NCBI RefSeq assembly: GCF_000359125.1 | Contig: NZ_CAAF010000082.1 | Span: 372,001-436,000 of the forward strand | Source of the DNA: Mesorhizobium sp. STM 4661 | GTDB taxonomy: Bacteria > Pseudomonadota > Alphaproteobacteria > Rhizobiales > Rhizobiaceae | Direction of reading: 5' to 3' | Length of the DNA: 64,000 nucleotides | Shown: piece after piece, positions 1-8,713 of the stretch | Layout: the number at the start of each line of letters is the position of its first letter | Numbering within the stretch: the first letter of the stretch is position 1 | Translations under genes and position numbers: made by a program | The notes under the pieces: generated by a model | Database searches by the model: none | What the model saw: only the letters and a program-made list of their open reading frames with translations | What the model was told of the DNA's origin: nothing

Positions 1-197
1 AGCAGCGACCCGGCCTTGTCGCGGACGAAGCTTTCGAAGGCGCTTCGCGTATCGGGCGAGGCGGCGAGCCAGCTGGTGTTAAGCGGGGTCAGCACAAGCG
101 CGGAGGCCGCCACCGATCGGGTTGTATCGAGCACTGCCATGATGACGGAAACCGAAAGCGCCACCATCGCCGCAAGACGGAAAAGAAAGCGGAGCAT
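1..197 (-). CDS. Secreted or membrane-anchored hypothetical protein, N-terminal part only
   Basis: The frame reads leftward from an ATG at 197 and runs off the window edge, so only about 65 residues are visible. The N-terminus MLRFLFRLAAMVALSVSVIM is a basic start followed by a hydrophobic segment, which fits a signal peptide or membrane anchor. The stretch after it (TPLNTSWLAASPDTRSAF) has no motif I recognise. The downstream part of the gene is outside the window, so function cannot be judged. The plus-strand frame over the same bases looks like a shadow. Confidence 0.65.
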   Translation of the reverse strand, partial: MLRFLFRLAAMVALSVSVIMAVLDTTRSVAASALVLTPLNTSWLAASPDTRSAFESFVRDKAGSL

Positions 198-590
198 CCA
201 GACCTTCCCTCCCCAGGGACCTTTGCCAGATTTGTCTGTTTCGCACTCAGAGATAGTGCGCGCGCGCATTATTCGCAATCGCGACACGCGAAATTGAAGC
301 TTCTGATCAATCAGCGTTCATGGAGCCTGCCGCGCATCGCGGGCGCGCAGCCTCGACGGCGTGGCAAAACCACCTTTGCCCGGCAAAGCGAATAGCGCGC
401 CGTTATGGCTTGGCATTCGACGCCGGATCGACTAGATGAGCCCCGCGCCTGTTGCTTTGATGGCTTGAGCGCGAAGGGCATGTCGTTGGTTGACGGCGCC
501 CACGGTACGGATATTCCGGACCGGATTTCCAGGGGAGTTGCATGTTCCCCAACCCGCGCGGCGAAACCGGCCGATGCGACATGCCAAGAC
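198..590. other. Non-coding stretch before tRNA-Ser
   Basis: About 390 bases with no convincing gene on either strand. It should carry the promoter of the leftward secreted-protein gene and of the tRNA. No clear terminator or repeat was seen. Confidence 0.4.
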
Positions 591-680
591 GGAGAGGTGG
601 CCGAGTGGTTGAAGGCGCACGCCTGGAAAGTGTGTTTACGGGAGACCGTAACGCGGGTTCGAATCCCGCTCTCTCCGCCA
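591..680 (+). tRNA. tRNA-Ser (anticodon GGA)
   Basis: The 90-base sequence starts GGAGAGG and ends CCTCTCC-type pairing followed by GCCA, so the acceptor stem pairs and CCA is encoded. The anticodon stem CACGC/GTGTG encloses the loop CTGGAAA, giving anticodon GGA, which reads UCC and UCU serine codons. A long variable arm (TTTACGGGAGACCGTAA region) and a T-arm with GGTTCGAATCC are visible, as expected for a class II serine tRNA. A block of lower-GC genes begins right after it, so it may mark an integration hot spot. Confidence 0.97.
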
Positions 681-776
681 TAATTCCAAAGACCAAATAA
701 ATATTGCAAAATCAGTCGGATAGCGCCGGCACAACGAAGCGTTGTGTCCCAGCGTTGTGTCCCAACTGCTGGGAAA

Positions 777-1559
777 TTATGCCGAGTCGTCATATGGAAA
801 GTATTTAAGATAGTCGGGGCCGCTGTTAGTGCTGCCAGTCCGAACGTAAGTCACCTCTTCGCCGCTCCCGCCAGCCCACATTAGGTCGATCGTTTTGCAT
901 TGAGGCTCATTAAGGAAATTGATGCGGCGCGGCTGTCTAATTCCCCATCTCATTTGCCCGGAATAATCCCCGCCAGGAATACCAAAGCAAAGATTAACGT
1001 GCAGACCGAAGAAATAGAACTTGACGGCCTTTATTTCTCGGGTTTCTGGATGCACTTTCGTTTCGAAAGATAGCCCATCTGATACAGTCACTGGCCCAAA
1101 TCCTAACGGAAAGTATGCACCCCAAAAGGCGGGCCACGCTCCTCCAACTAGTATCTCTTTCCACTCGCGGGGTATGAAACCGTTATTAAAGTGTCCGCAA
1201 GCCGCCAGGCCACAAAACACTTTGAGCATCCACCTTTCAAAGGTAGGGCCATGCACATAGGTTATTGCTGACACCTTAGCCGGCACTTTGTCTATGCTAT
1301 TCAGAACCCGCATTAATCGACCGGCCTGCGTATCCATTGGTTTCAGAGACTTATTGTGGTGCTGGCAAAGGATGGGTGCGGCAAGAGACGAAAGTCCTAT
1401 GGCCTGCATTGTTGAAGGGGGCTGCCACGGCAGCCCACCAATCTTAACTGCTTTGCCTGTACTGCCAAATTCAAGAATGTTACGTGATATATAGTGCTCC
1501 CGACTGATGCCGCCGGCACACGAGCCATATCCCTCAAGGTAGCACTTTCCACTGGCCAT
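777..1559 (-). CDS. HNH-type zinc protein, possible endonuclease
   Basis: 260 residues from an ATG at 1559 preceded by GAGAGG at good spacing; the frame is open upstream but that start is better. The first 80 residues carry an HNH-like zinc pattern: Cys6 and Cys14, then Glu21-His22 (SREHYISRNIL), then Cys65 with His67, His68 and Asn69 (LCQHHNKSLKPMD). This matches the C...C...EH...C..HN layout of HNH_5-type nucleases. The remaining 180 residues are rich in aromatic residues and not recognised. Base composition is clearly lower in GC than flanking genes, suggesting transfer. Nuclease activity is inferred from the motif only. Confidence 0.7.
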   Translation of the reverse strand: MASGKCYLEGYGSCAGGISREHYISRNILEFGSTGKAVKIGGLPWQPPSTMQAIGLSSLAAPILCQHHNKSLKPMDTQAGRLMRVLNSIDKVPAKVSAITYVHGPTFERWMLKVFCGLAACGHFNNGFIPREWKEILVGGAWPAFWGAYFPLGFGPVTVSDGLSFETKVHPETREIKAVKFYFFGLHVNLCFGIPGGDYSGQMRWGIRQPRRINFLNEPQCKTIDLMWAGGSGEEVTYVRTGSTNSGPDYLKYFPYDDSA

Positions 1560-1998
1560 AGAGTAGTTCCTCTCATGTTCCAGACCACCGGGCATCAAGG
1601 GTTCAAGGCGAATAGGGCTCCGCTCACTCCGATGCCAACTTCACAGGCTGGAAGGGCCAATACGCTCCAGCACCCTCATTACCTGAGTCGCGGACCACTT
1701 ACCTCCCCGTGAGGTCTTGGCTCCCATGTCGTTCATGGTTGTGCCTGTAAAAAGACATTGATTGTGTCTCCGCCGCTGGATTTGGCGAGGAGGACATCGG
1801 GGCTAGGTCCCGGTAAGCCCGCGCCATTGGACCACCTGAGGTGGGCACGGGGGGAAGTCCGCCCGCTGTCGCGTAAATTGGAGCGCTCGGGTGATCGACC
1901 CCTTGCGGCGGGTCCGGTGTTGAACCGTCTTGCGGCACAGGAGGATCAAACAACCATGTGGTGGAATGATACAATTCCCGCAACAAGGATGAGTCGCC
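1560..1998. other. Intergenic region inside the accessory insert
   Basis: About 440 bases between the leftward HNH gene and the rightward CoiA-like gene. Short frames exist on both strands but lack ribosome sites and recognisable content. It probably holds both divergent promoters. Confidence 0.35.
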
Positions 1999-3402
1999 AT
2001 GGTGACGGACGACATTGCCAGCCTCAAGAGGACCGTGAAGGGTGCTCTAATCCTTCCGGCCCCAGGTGTTGTATCTAGTGTTGATCTGGTCGCCATGCCA
2101 GAGGATCAGTGGCGGGCACTGAGGAACCGAATATCGGACGGGCACAACGGTGACCCAAATGGCCTAGAGGCCCAGTGCATGTTTCCGGGATGTGGCGGGC
2201 ACGTCTATGTCTCCGAGAGGGCGAAAGGGAAAGGGCGTAGGCGATATCCCTACTTCGCTCATCGGCAAGGCGAGGGTCTCGGGTGTCCCTGGCATCCCCG
2301 CTCCAAGCTGACGGCAGATGAGGCCCGCGCGGCACAGTATCAAGGCAACCAGGTGTCGGCGGCCCATGAGTTCATCTGCGCTGAGCTAGACCGTTTGGTA
2401 AGGCGAGATGTGCGGTTCCAGGCGGTGGAGATCGACAGGACCTATGTGGCCGGAGACCAGGGGCAGCGGGGTCGCTATCCTGATGTCCGTTTCAGGTGGG
2501 AAGGCTTCCCGGAGTGTGTCTGCGAGGTCCAGCTCTCCAACACGTTCCAGCCTGAAATCTCCGAACGAGGTATCTTCTATGAGGGCAAGGGGATGCCGCT
2601 CATCTGGGTACTGCACGGCGTGGAGCCCCGTCTGGACAACCTCCCGTCCTCGTTCCGGGATGTCATCCTGAGACACAAGAACAATGCCTTTGCACTGGAC
2701 CGGGAGGCTATCGCTGCATCTGAAAGCGAAAACACATTGATACTGAAGTGCTTCCTTCTCGACAAAGGCAGGTCGGTGGTGGAGACCCATTTGGTCCGGT
2801 TCGATGCGCTGAGGTTTCCGAATAGGGGTCTTCCGTATTTCCGCAACATGCTCCTGCCGGACATTGGGTCCTTTCGCGCCCGGAGGCTGCCCTGGATCGA
2901 TGCCTTGAAGGCGCTGAAGGAGGCGACGGACGGCAACTGGTATACGAGCAATATGGCATTGCCTCAGGTCGTTCGGGCGTTCGACACGTTGCCTAGGCCT
3001 ATGGCAGATGCTGAGGATCGCTATGATTTCGCCCGGCTGGTCGCAATGACCATGACGCTCCTTAGTGAAGCAGGCGGGCGCTACCAGGACCTCGTTTATC
3101 GCCAGATGCCGAACGCCACTGCGGCCCTCAACACCTTCCTCTCACGCGGAGGTCCCCAGCAGGCATGTGCTGAGGCAATCCGAACGCTTGTCGATAGGTC
3201 AGCTCTTGCGAACAAGCTCAAGCCGACAGTGCGGGAACACATCATGCGGGCGATATCCCTAGAGCCGGAACAGGTGCGCCCCCGGCATCCGTTCTATGAT
3301 GCGCTGTCCTGGTTGGTTCCTGAGGTATTCGATGATGTCGTGCGCGAGGAGTTGGAGCTGGGCGAGGCTCTTCCGGGGTGGGCCTCAGTGCGCTCTCTGT
3401 AG
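1999..3402 (+). CDS. CoiA-like / DUF6035-type protein with PD-(D/E)XK nuclease core
   Basis: 467 residues. The N-terminal third has a zinc-finger layout, Cys60 and Cys65, then YFAHRQGEGLGC with His88 and Cys96, which resembles the region before the nuclease core of CoiA-like proteins. The core shows Asp162 (RYPDVRF) and Glu176-Val-Gln178 (ECVCEVQLS), followed by an ISERGIFYEGKGMPLIWVL segment typical of this family. The C-terminal 250 residues are unrecognised and mostly helical in character. The start ATG follows AAGGATGAG. It lies beside an HNH-type gene in a lower-GC insert next to tRNA-Ser, so a role in handling foreign DNA is plausible but unproven. DUF6035 assignment is from memory of the family. 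Confidence 0.72.
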   Translation: MVTDDIASLKRTVKGALILPAPGVVSSVDLVAMPEDQWRALRNRISDGHNGDPNGLEAQCMFPGCGGHVYVSERAKGKGRRRYPYFAHRQGEGLGCPWHPRSKLTADEARAAQYQGNQVSAAHEFICAELDRLVRRDVRFQAVEIDRTYVAGDQGQRGRYPDVRFRWEGFPECVCEVQLSNTFQPEISERGIFYEGKGMPLIWVLHGVEPRLDNLPSSFRDVILRHKNNAFALDREAIAASESENTLILKCFLLDKGRSVVETHLVRFDALRFPNRGLPYFRNMLLPDIGSFRARRLPWIDALKALKEATDGNWYTSNMALPQVVRAFDTLPRPMADAEDRYDFARLVAMTMTLLSEAGGRYQDLVYRQMPNATAALNTFLSRGGPQQACAEAIRTLVDRSALANKLKPTVREHIMRAISLEPEQVRPRHPFYDALSWLVPEVFDDVVREELELGEALPGWASVRSL

Positions 3403-4073
3403 TGGACCGAAGCGTCATCCCTCCGCCCAATTACTACCTCATGCCATCCCCCACGGGGCTCTGGGACCTTCTGCGGTGAGACCCCAAAAGCCTCTGGCGC
3501 GGGAGGAGACTGCATCATGGGCGGCCTGCGGTGGCATGGAGCGGGAGAGTTCCGTTTGAGGAGTGACTGGGTGGAGTACCTCATTGGGGGATTGGCTTCC
3601 CCTTCCTCTCCACCGGGCGGAGCTACCGCCAGTCTGCCGGTACTCAAGGCAGTCACTTTGAGCACTACAGCAAGGGCGATGCACCCTAGAGCCATCATGA
3701 CGTTGTCGAACCTCTGCGTGAACATCGCCGCTGCAAAGAAGGCGACCGCCCGCAGGGTTTCAGTGCCGGTGTTGACGAGGTCATGCCGGACCGGCGTCGG
3801 AAGGACCAGGACGCTGCCAGGCCCGACCGGATGGGTGGTGCCATCCTCCATGTGCAGCTCGCCGGTGCCGGCAATGATATATTGCGTCTCCTCGGTGGCA
3901 TCGCTGTGCCAGCCGAGCCGCTTGCCGGGCTCGATCTCGTAGACGATTATCGAGGACTGGGTCGTGCCGTGTCCGCCGTAAACCGCGAAAGCGCCAGCCC
4001 AGTTGACCGATGGGTCGTCTTCCGCCCAGACTGTAGTCCGTTCGAGCTTGTCGGATGCGACGACTGGGGTCAT
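3294..4073 (-). CDS. Cupin-domain protein with a replaced, chimeric C-terminus
   Basis: The first 125 residues form a standard single-domain cupin: GKRLGWHSDATEETQYIIAGTGELHMEDG is motif 1 and the later PTPVRHDLVNTG is motif 2, with His residues placed for a metal. It starts at an ATG preceded by AGGGAACG. After FDNVMM (near 3700) the frame changes character, becomes low-complexity and basic, and runs antisense into the end of the CoiA-like gene. Single-domain cupins of this type normally stop soon after this point. I infer that an insertion removed the native stop and added about 130 foreign residues. The core fold could still be functional. Confidence 0.75.
   Translation of the reverse strand: MTPVVASDKLERTTVWAEDDPSVNWAGAFAVYGGHGTTQSSIIVYEIEPGKRLGWHSDATEETQYIIAGTGELHMEDGTTHPVGPGSVLVLPTPVRHDLVNTGTETLRAVAFFAAAMFTQRFDNVMMALGCIALAVVLKVTALSTGRLAVAPPGGEEGEANPPMRYSTQSLLKRNSPAPCHRRPPMMQSPPAPEAFGVSPQKVPEPRGGWHEVVIGRRDDASVHYRERTEAHPGRASPSSNSSRTTSSNTSGTNQDSAS
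3403..3690. other. Right end of the accessory insert, no independent gene seen
   Basis: Nothing beyond the chimeric 3' end of the cupin frame, which crosses it on the minus strand. The insert-chromosome junction probably lies near 3690-3705, where the conserved cupin sequence stops making sense. Confidence 0.4.
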
Positions 4074-4231
4074 GGTTTCGTTCCCTTTCAGCGACTGGGG
4101 AACACCGAGCTTAGGCGATTTTTTTGGTCCGCGTCATCAAAAGCGGCTCCGCTCCAGGCGCCTGAAGGGCCTGCCGCAAGCCCGGACAACCCTCGGCACG
4201 CCGGAAACACGCCTGGCATAGGAGATAAAAC

Positions 4232-4876
4232 TTGAACCGGCGCATCCTTGTCATCAATCCCAACAGCAACGAAGCCTTTACCGCCGCCATGGACCGCAGC
4301 GTTGAACGGCTGAGATTTGCCGGAGGACCCGAGATCGACTGCCGTACGCTCGCCGAGGGTCCATTCGGCATCGAAACGGCGCGGCAATCCCAGGAGTTGA
4401 TTCCTTCTCTTTACCGGCTCATCGAGCGTGAGAAGGACAATTGTGACGCATTCATCATTGCCTGCTTCAGTGATCCTGGCGTTGTCGGAGCGCGTGAATT
4501 TTCGGCCAGGGCTGTCATCGGGCTGTGCGAGGCCGGAGTGGCCTCGGCCCTGAGCTTTGGCGAGCGCTATGGCATCCTCACCAACCTCGACGACGATATC
4601 AATGGTGAGCTTCGCCTGTTGAGAACTCTGGGATTGGAAGCAAGGCTGGCCGGCATCGAGGCGGTCGGCATAAAGGTTCCGGATCTTGTGGACACCCCTG
4701 AGGTCCTTGAAGCGTTGCTCGCTGGCGCGCGTCGCCTGGAACAGCGCGGCGCGCGCGTGATCGTGCTGGGCTGCGCCGGGATGACGCCCTTCGCCCAGCG
4801 TCTGCGACAAGAGACAGGTCTTTGGATCATCGATCCCCTGATGTCCGCTGTCGGATTGGCGACGGCAACCGTATAG
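4232..4876 (+). CDS. Asp/Glu/hydantoin racemase family protein
   Basis: 214 residues starting at a TTG with a strong TAGGAGATAAAAC leader. The family hallmarks are the N-terminal ILVINPNSN, a first catalytic cysteine Cys78 in FIIACFSDPGV and a second Cys181 in VIVLGCAGM. Hydantoin and Asp/Glu racemases use such a cysteine pair for proton exchange at the alpha carbon. The protein is somewhat shorter at the C-terminus than many members, ending soon after the DPLMSAVG segment. The neighbouring cupin gene is divergent, with 158 bases between them. The real substrate cannot be told from sequence. Confidence 0.88.
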   Translation: MNRRILVINPNSNEAFTAAMDRSVERLRFAGGPEIDCRTLAEGPFGIETARQSQELIPSLYRLIEREKDNCDAFIIACFSDPGVVGAREFSARAVIGLCEAGVASALSFGERYGILTNLDDDINGELRLLRTLGLEARLAGIEAVGIKVPDLVDTPEVLEALLAGARRLEQRGARVIVLGCAGMTPFAQRLRQETGLWIIDPLMSAVGLATATV

Positions 4877-4943
4877 CCGCGTCGCGCCGGATAGGTTTCC
4901 GCCACTGCCCTGTATGGGTCCTGGAGATCGGAGCCGGCCTTCC

Positions 4944-6290
4944 TTACCCCGCCAGGTCGACATGATGCGCTCCGTGCGGCAGCGTCACGCGGCCGATCCG
5001 TTCGAGCGATGGCCGATCGCCCTTCACCACGCGGAAGATCTCGAGCCCGGCGCCGGCCTCCGGTCCCGCCCCCTCATGTCCCTGGAACACGGTGGCGAGG
5101 AAGTGGTCGCCGGTCCGATCGAAGACGCCGCCCTCAGGCAGCGAACCCTCGAAGGGATAGTCGGCGATCCTGGCGAGATCGCCGGTGACCGGATCGAAGC
5201 TCAAAAGTGTGACACTGGCGTCGCGCTGGAAGCGGGTGGATTCAGGCAGGAACGCCGTGCCGCGCATATTGACTGTCGCCACAAGCCGGCCATCCGGGCT
5301 GACTGCGATGCCTTCGGCTGAGAGGCCGGTCTCGGCCCCGGCGACAACGTCATGGCGCGCGGCATCGGCCGATGCCTCCGGATCGGCCAGCCGCACGACG
5401 CTGATCGTCGAGGGCGTGCGCGGAATGCGGCCCTCGATGTCGGTAGCGGCGAAATCCCGGCCCCAATTGGAGGTCAGGTAGTGGCGCCCGTCCGGCGTGA
5501 AGCGCCCGACGAAGGGGTCGGCGCCGACATCGACGATATTGCCCCACAGCCGCAAGCCTGGCGCGCCATTGTCGTCGGTCACTTCGAAGAAGGCGACGCG
5601 GTTCTGGGTGTTGACGTTGACCGCCAGCAGCCGGCCACCCGGATGCCAATGAACATTGGTCGCGGTCACGCCGCCGCGTGGCGTCGACGCCGATCCGGTG
5701 ACGCCGAGTTCGGCAAGGTTGAACCGGGCGACGGGGCCGAAGCGACCGTCGCGATAGCCGACGATCTGGACGAAACTTGCCTCTGATGTGTTGGACACCA
5801 CGGCAATTCGGCGTCCATCCGGACTGACAGACAGGCTCTCGGGGAAAGCGGCGATCTCCGCCGTGTCCGCCAGGCGAGGTGCGGCAGCGTCGGAAAGATC
5901 GACCGCGAACAGGCGTCGCCCTGGCGGCAGGTCCTTGATGGTGTCGCCCGCCGCAGGGCGCTCGCCCAGCCTTTCCGTGACGAAGGCGGTTTGTCCATCT
6001 TCGGTCAATTGCAGGATTTCCGGCGCCGCGGTCACGGAATTGGATATTGGGATGGTTCCTGTCACGACCTTGCCGTCGACGATGGACAGGACCGTAAGCG
6101 TATCGCGATAGCCCGCCTGGCGCGGCGCAAGCCTGCCCGTGGCGTAGGTCTGGGCGACGAAATCGCCATCGGAGATAACTGCTATCCGGTTCGCTGAGAT
6201 TCGGCCGACAAGATCCGGCTGTGCGGCCACGACCGACGGCACGCCGATGCTCAGCGCGATGGCGAGCACGGAAGGGATGGCTCTGATCAT
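4944..6290 (-). CDS. Secreted beta-propeller protein (YncE/lactonase-like)
   Basis: 448 residues from the ATG at 6290, preceded by AAAAGGAACAAG. The N-terminus MIRAIPSVLAIALSIGVPSVVAAQ is a clear signal peptide, so the protein acts in the periplasm. The rest shows repeated blade-like segments such as SLSVSPDGRRIAVVSNT, NVHWHPGGRLLAVNVN, GRFTPDGRHYLTSNW and IAVSPDGRLVATVN, typical of a seven-bladed propeller. No catalytic assignment is possible. The minus frame continues upstream through the LysR gene but that part is a shadow. It is divergent from a LysR regulator 135 bases away, which probably controls it. Confidence 0.85.
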   Translation of the reverse strand: MIRAIPSVLAIALSIGVPSVVAAQPDLVGRISANRIAVISDGDFVAQTYATGRLAPRQAGYRDTLTVLSIVDGKVVTGTIPISNSVTAAPEILQLTEDGQTAFVTERLGERPAAGDTIKDLPPGRRLFAVDLSDAAAPRLADTAEIAAFPESLSVSPDGRRIAVVSNTSEASFVQIVGYRDGRFGPVARFNLAELGVTGSASTPRGGVTATNVHWHPGGRLLAVNVNTQNRVAFFEVTDDNGAPGLRLWGNIVDVGADPFVGRFTPDGRHYLTSNWGRDFAATDIEGRIPRTPSTISVVRLADPEASADAARHDVVAGAETGLSAEGIAVSPDGRLVATVNMRGTAFLPESTRFQRDASVTLLSFDPVTGDLARIADYPFEGSLPEGGVFDRTGDHFLATVFQGHEGAGPEAGAGLEIFRVVKGDRPSLERIGRVTLPHGAHHVDLAG

Positions 6291-6425
6291 GATCTTGTTC
6301 CTTTTGCTTTGCTGATGCTGGTTCCGCCGAACCCCCTTGCATTGCTCGAAAATACCTCCGACGCTGATTGCAATCCAATCGGGATATTGCTCTCTGTGAT
6401 AGGGATTTTGCATAAGGAGACGATC

Positions 6426-7364
6426 TTGGACATCCGCACGCTCGCCTGTTTCGTGGCCGTTGCCGAGGATCTCCATTTCCGCCGCGCGGCGGAGCGGATG
6501 AACCTGACCCAGCCGTCGCTGAGCCAGCGCATCCGGGCCCTGGAAGTGGAAGTCGGTGCCGATCTGTTCGAACGCGACCGCCGTCGCGTGGCGCTCACGC
6601 CGGCCGGAGCCGCCTTCCTCGATCCGGCCCGAAAGGCGGTGCAGCATGCCAATGCCGCGAAGACGCAGGCGCTCAGGGCCGTTCGCGGCGAGGTTGGGCG
6701 CCTGCGACTCGGCTTCACCGTCATTGCCTTCTACGGGGTCCTGCCGGAGGCGGTGCGGATGTTTCGCGGCCGATATCCAGACATCGAGGTGGACCTTATC
6801 GAGATGAACTCGCCATTGCTGGAGGCAGCACTTGCGGCGGGCGAGATCGACCTCGGCGTGCTGCATCCGCCGCTCACAACGCCGGAGCTTCTCATTCATC
6901 TGTTGCCTGATGAACCATTGGTCCTGGCGCTTCCGGCGACGCACCGGCTTGCCGGGCAAGCGACGGTCCGTGTCAGTGACCTTGACGGCGAACCCTTCCT
7001 GCTCGCACCGCGCGCCATCGGCCCAAGCATATATGACCGGGTGATTGCCCTGTTTCGGGCAGACGGCATCAGCCCGCGGATCGTCCAGGAGGTAACGCCG
7101 ATGACGACGCTGGCCGGGCTGGTTGCGGCGGGCGTCGGTCTGGGCTTCGTCACCGCGGGCATCGCCAGAGTGGCGCGGCCTGGCGTCGCGTACCGTCCAG
7201 TTGCCCCTCAGCCGCCGTCCTTGCCGATGGCGGCCGCATGGCGCGAGCCGGCCTTGTCCGCCAGCGGCAAGCGTTTCCTGGAGGTGGTTGCGACACTGGC
7301 CACAACCAGGGACCGGGGCCTCGAACCGCCATCGACGGAAGGCTTGCCCCGGGAATCTCGATAA
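6426..7364 (+). CDS. LysR-family transcriptional regulator
   Basis: 312 residues from a TTG at 6426, chosen because AAGGAG sits 7 bases upstream and LysR proteins normally begin at (M)DIRTLACFVAVAEDL. The N-terminal helix-turn-helix is plain (FRRAAERMNLTQPSLSQRIRALE), followed by the linker LFERDRRRVALTPAG and a two-lobed effector domain. An upstream ATG at 6309 would add 39 residues unlike the family. Its position, divergent from the secreted beta-propeller gene, suggests that gene as target. The 135-base gap contains an ATTGCAAT palindrome that could belong to a binding site. Confidence 0.93.
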   Translation: MDIRTLACFVAVAEDLHFRRAAERMNLTQPSLSQRIRALEVEVGADLFERDRRRVALTPAGAAFLDPARKAVQHANAAKTQALRAVRGEVGRLRLGFTVIAFYGVLPEAVRMFRGRYPDIEVDLIEMNSPLLEAALAAGEIDLGVLHPPLTTPELLIHLLPDEPLVLALPATHRLAGQATVRVSDLDGEPFLLAPRAIGPSIYDRVIALFRADGISPRIVQEVTPMTTLAGLVAAGVGLGFVTAGIARVARPGVAYRPVAPQPPSLPMAAAWREPALSASGKRFLEVVATLATTRDRGLEPPSTEGLPRESR

Positions 7365-7432
7365 AAAGGTTTCGAATGTTGTCGCTGCACCATATGTCAT
7401 TTGGTGCGACGCCAAAAAAATAGGGGCCTACC

Positions 7433-8200
7433 TTGCCAACCGAACCACGTTCTCCACGGCTTGCGGTGCTGATCGACGCAGACAACGCTTCGGCCAAGAT
7501 TGTCGACGGGTTATTCGAGGAAATCGCCAAGATCGGTGAGGCAAGCGTTCGTCGTATCTACGGCGACTTCTCCAGCACCCGTTCAAAGGCGTGGGCCGAT
7601 GTGCTGTCGAAGCACGCGATCATCCCGCAGCAGCAATTCGCCTATACCACCGGCAAGAACGCGTCCGACATCACGCTCGTCATCGACGCGATGGACCTTC
7701 TCCACAGTGGGCGGTTCGAAGGCTTCTGCCTGGTGTCGTCCGACAGCGATTTCACCCGCCTTGCCGCTCGCATCAGGGAACACGGGATCGACGTGTATGG
7801 ATTTGGTGAGCAGAAAACACCGGAGAGTTTTCGGCAGGCATGCCGCCGGTTCGTATACACCGAGAACCTGCTTCCGACCGCGCCAGCCAACACTCAGGAC
7901 GCGGTGCCGGCGAAATCGTTACAGCCGCCCAGCGCCGCGACGCCGATCATCACCAAGGTCATTTCACAGATGGAAACCGAGGACGGCTGGGTGCCGCTCG
8001 GCACTGTAGGCAATCAGCTCGCCAACCTGGCGTCGGACTTCGATCCCAGAACCTTCGGCTTTCGCAAGCTGAGCGATCTCATACGCAAGACCAACGCCTT
8101 TGAGATTGACCTTCCCGAAGGTGGAGCCATGCGCATCCGCATCAAGTCGGCCCAAGAAACGCAAACGAAAGAGAAGCCTGACCGCCGCCGCCGCATTTAG
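7433..8200 (+). CDS. NYN-domain putative RNase with C-terminal LOTUS/OST-HTH domain
   Basis: 255 residues from a TTG preceded by AGGGG. The NYN (PIN-like) domain occupies residues 8-150, with the acidic residues expected to hold metal: Asp15 and Asp17 (LIDADNAS), Asp79 and Asp85 (SDITLVIDAMD), and Asp104 and Asp106 (VSSDSDF). Residues 160-245 (TKVISQMETEDGWVPLGTVGN...FGFRKLSDLIRKTNAFEID) match the OST-HTH/LOTUS winged-helix fold, an RNA-binding module. This NYN-plus-LOTUS layout is known in bacteria but its targets are not. It stands 68 bases after the LysR gene; no functional link is obvious. Confidence 0.88.
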   Translation: MPTEPRSPRLAVLIDADNASAKIVDGLFEEIAKIGEASVRRIYGDFSSTRSKAWADVLSKHAIIPQQQFAYTTGKNASDITLVIDAMDLLHSGRFEGFCLVSSDSDFTRLAARIREHGIDVYGFGEQKTPESFRQACRRFVYTENLLPTAPANTQDAVPAKSLQPPSAATPIITKVISQMETEDGWVPLGTVGNQLANLASDFDPRTFGFRKLSDLIRKTNAFEIDLPEGGAMRIRIKSAQETQTKEKPDRRRRI

Positions 8201-8421
8201 CAGGTCAGATGATCAGTTTCGTGAACGAGACCCACGCGTTGCTATGTCTTCGGCTGCCCGGCCCCACAGCTAACTCCATGGGTGATGAGCTATCGGATTT
8301 GCCCTGAAACCGAAGATCTCCCCACCCGCATCGGGCCTCTGGTCGGACCACTATTTCGCTGGCGCAAACCGGTGTTCGGCGTATCATTCCGGTGGGAGAG
8401 GGTTCATGGCGGGAGGAGCCA

Positions 8422-8652
8422 ATGAACGCAATGTTGAGTGTGCCTGTCATAGACCTGACCGCCCAAGAACTTGTTTCATCTGCGCTTTCAAAATTCCGTG
8501 CCGGCGACACCATCTCGACCAGGGCCGCATTGGACGCCATCCGTCGGACGAGCCCAGCTTGTCAGGACAGCGACGACGATCTCGTCGAGCTTATCGTGAT
8601 GACGGCAATTGGTAAGACCATGGGTGTCATGTTCAACCATCGGGCGCGCTAA
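8422..8652 (+). CDS. Small hypothetical protein (76 aa)
   Basis: Begins at ATG 8422 right after a good GGGAGGAGCCA site; the frame is open 30 bases further upstream but without such a site. The protein MNAMLSVPVIDLTAQELVSS is soluble, acidic in the middle and predicted helical. No family recognised. The stop is immediately followed by a dispersed palindromic repeat. Real because of the ribosome site and length, but function unknown. Confidence 0.6.
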   Translation: MNAMLSVPVIDLTAQELVSSALSKFRAGDTISTRAALDAIRRTSPACQDSDDDLVELIVMTAIGKTMGVMFNHRAR

Positions 8653-8700
8653 TGCATGCCGCGCAAAAAGTGCGCAGCGGTTTTGCGATAACGACATGCA
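8653..8700. repeat. Dispersed palindromic repeat, first element
   Basis: 48 bases bounded by TGCATG and CATGCA, with inner arms (CCGCGCAAAA and TTTTGCGA) that pair in part. I recognise this kind of element as a recurrent intergenic sequence in rhizobia; copy number here cannot be checked. It may fold in mRNA and protect or end the upstream transcript. Confidence 0.6.
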
Positions 8701-8713
8701 TAAAAACAAGACC

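Noticed and set aside
591..3705. Classic tRNA-site integration with a repeated tRNA 3' end
   Set aside because: I found no copy of the tRNA 3' end near 3690-3705 and no integrase, so an att pair cannot be claimed.
6291..7415. N-terminal extension of the beta-propeller frame through the LysR gene
   Set aside because: The signal peptide and ribosome site define the start at 6290, and LysR is clear on the plus strand.
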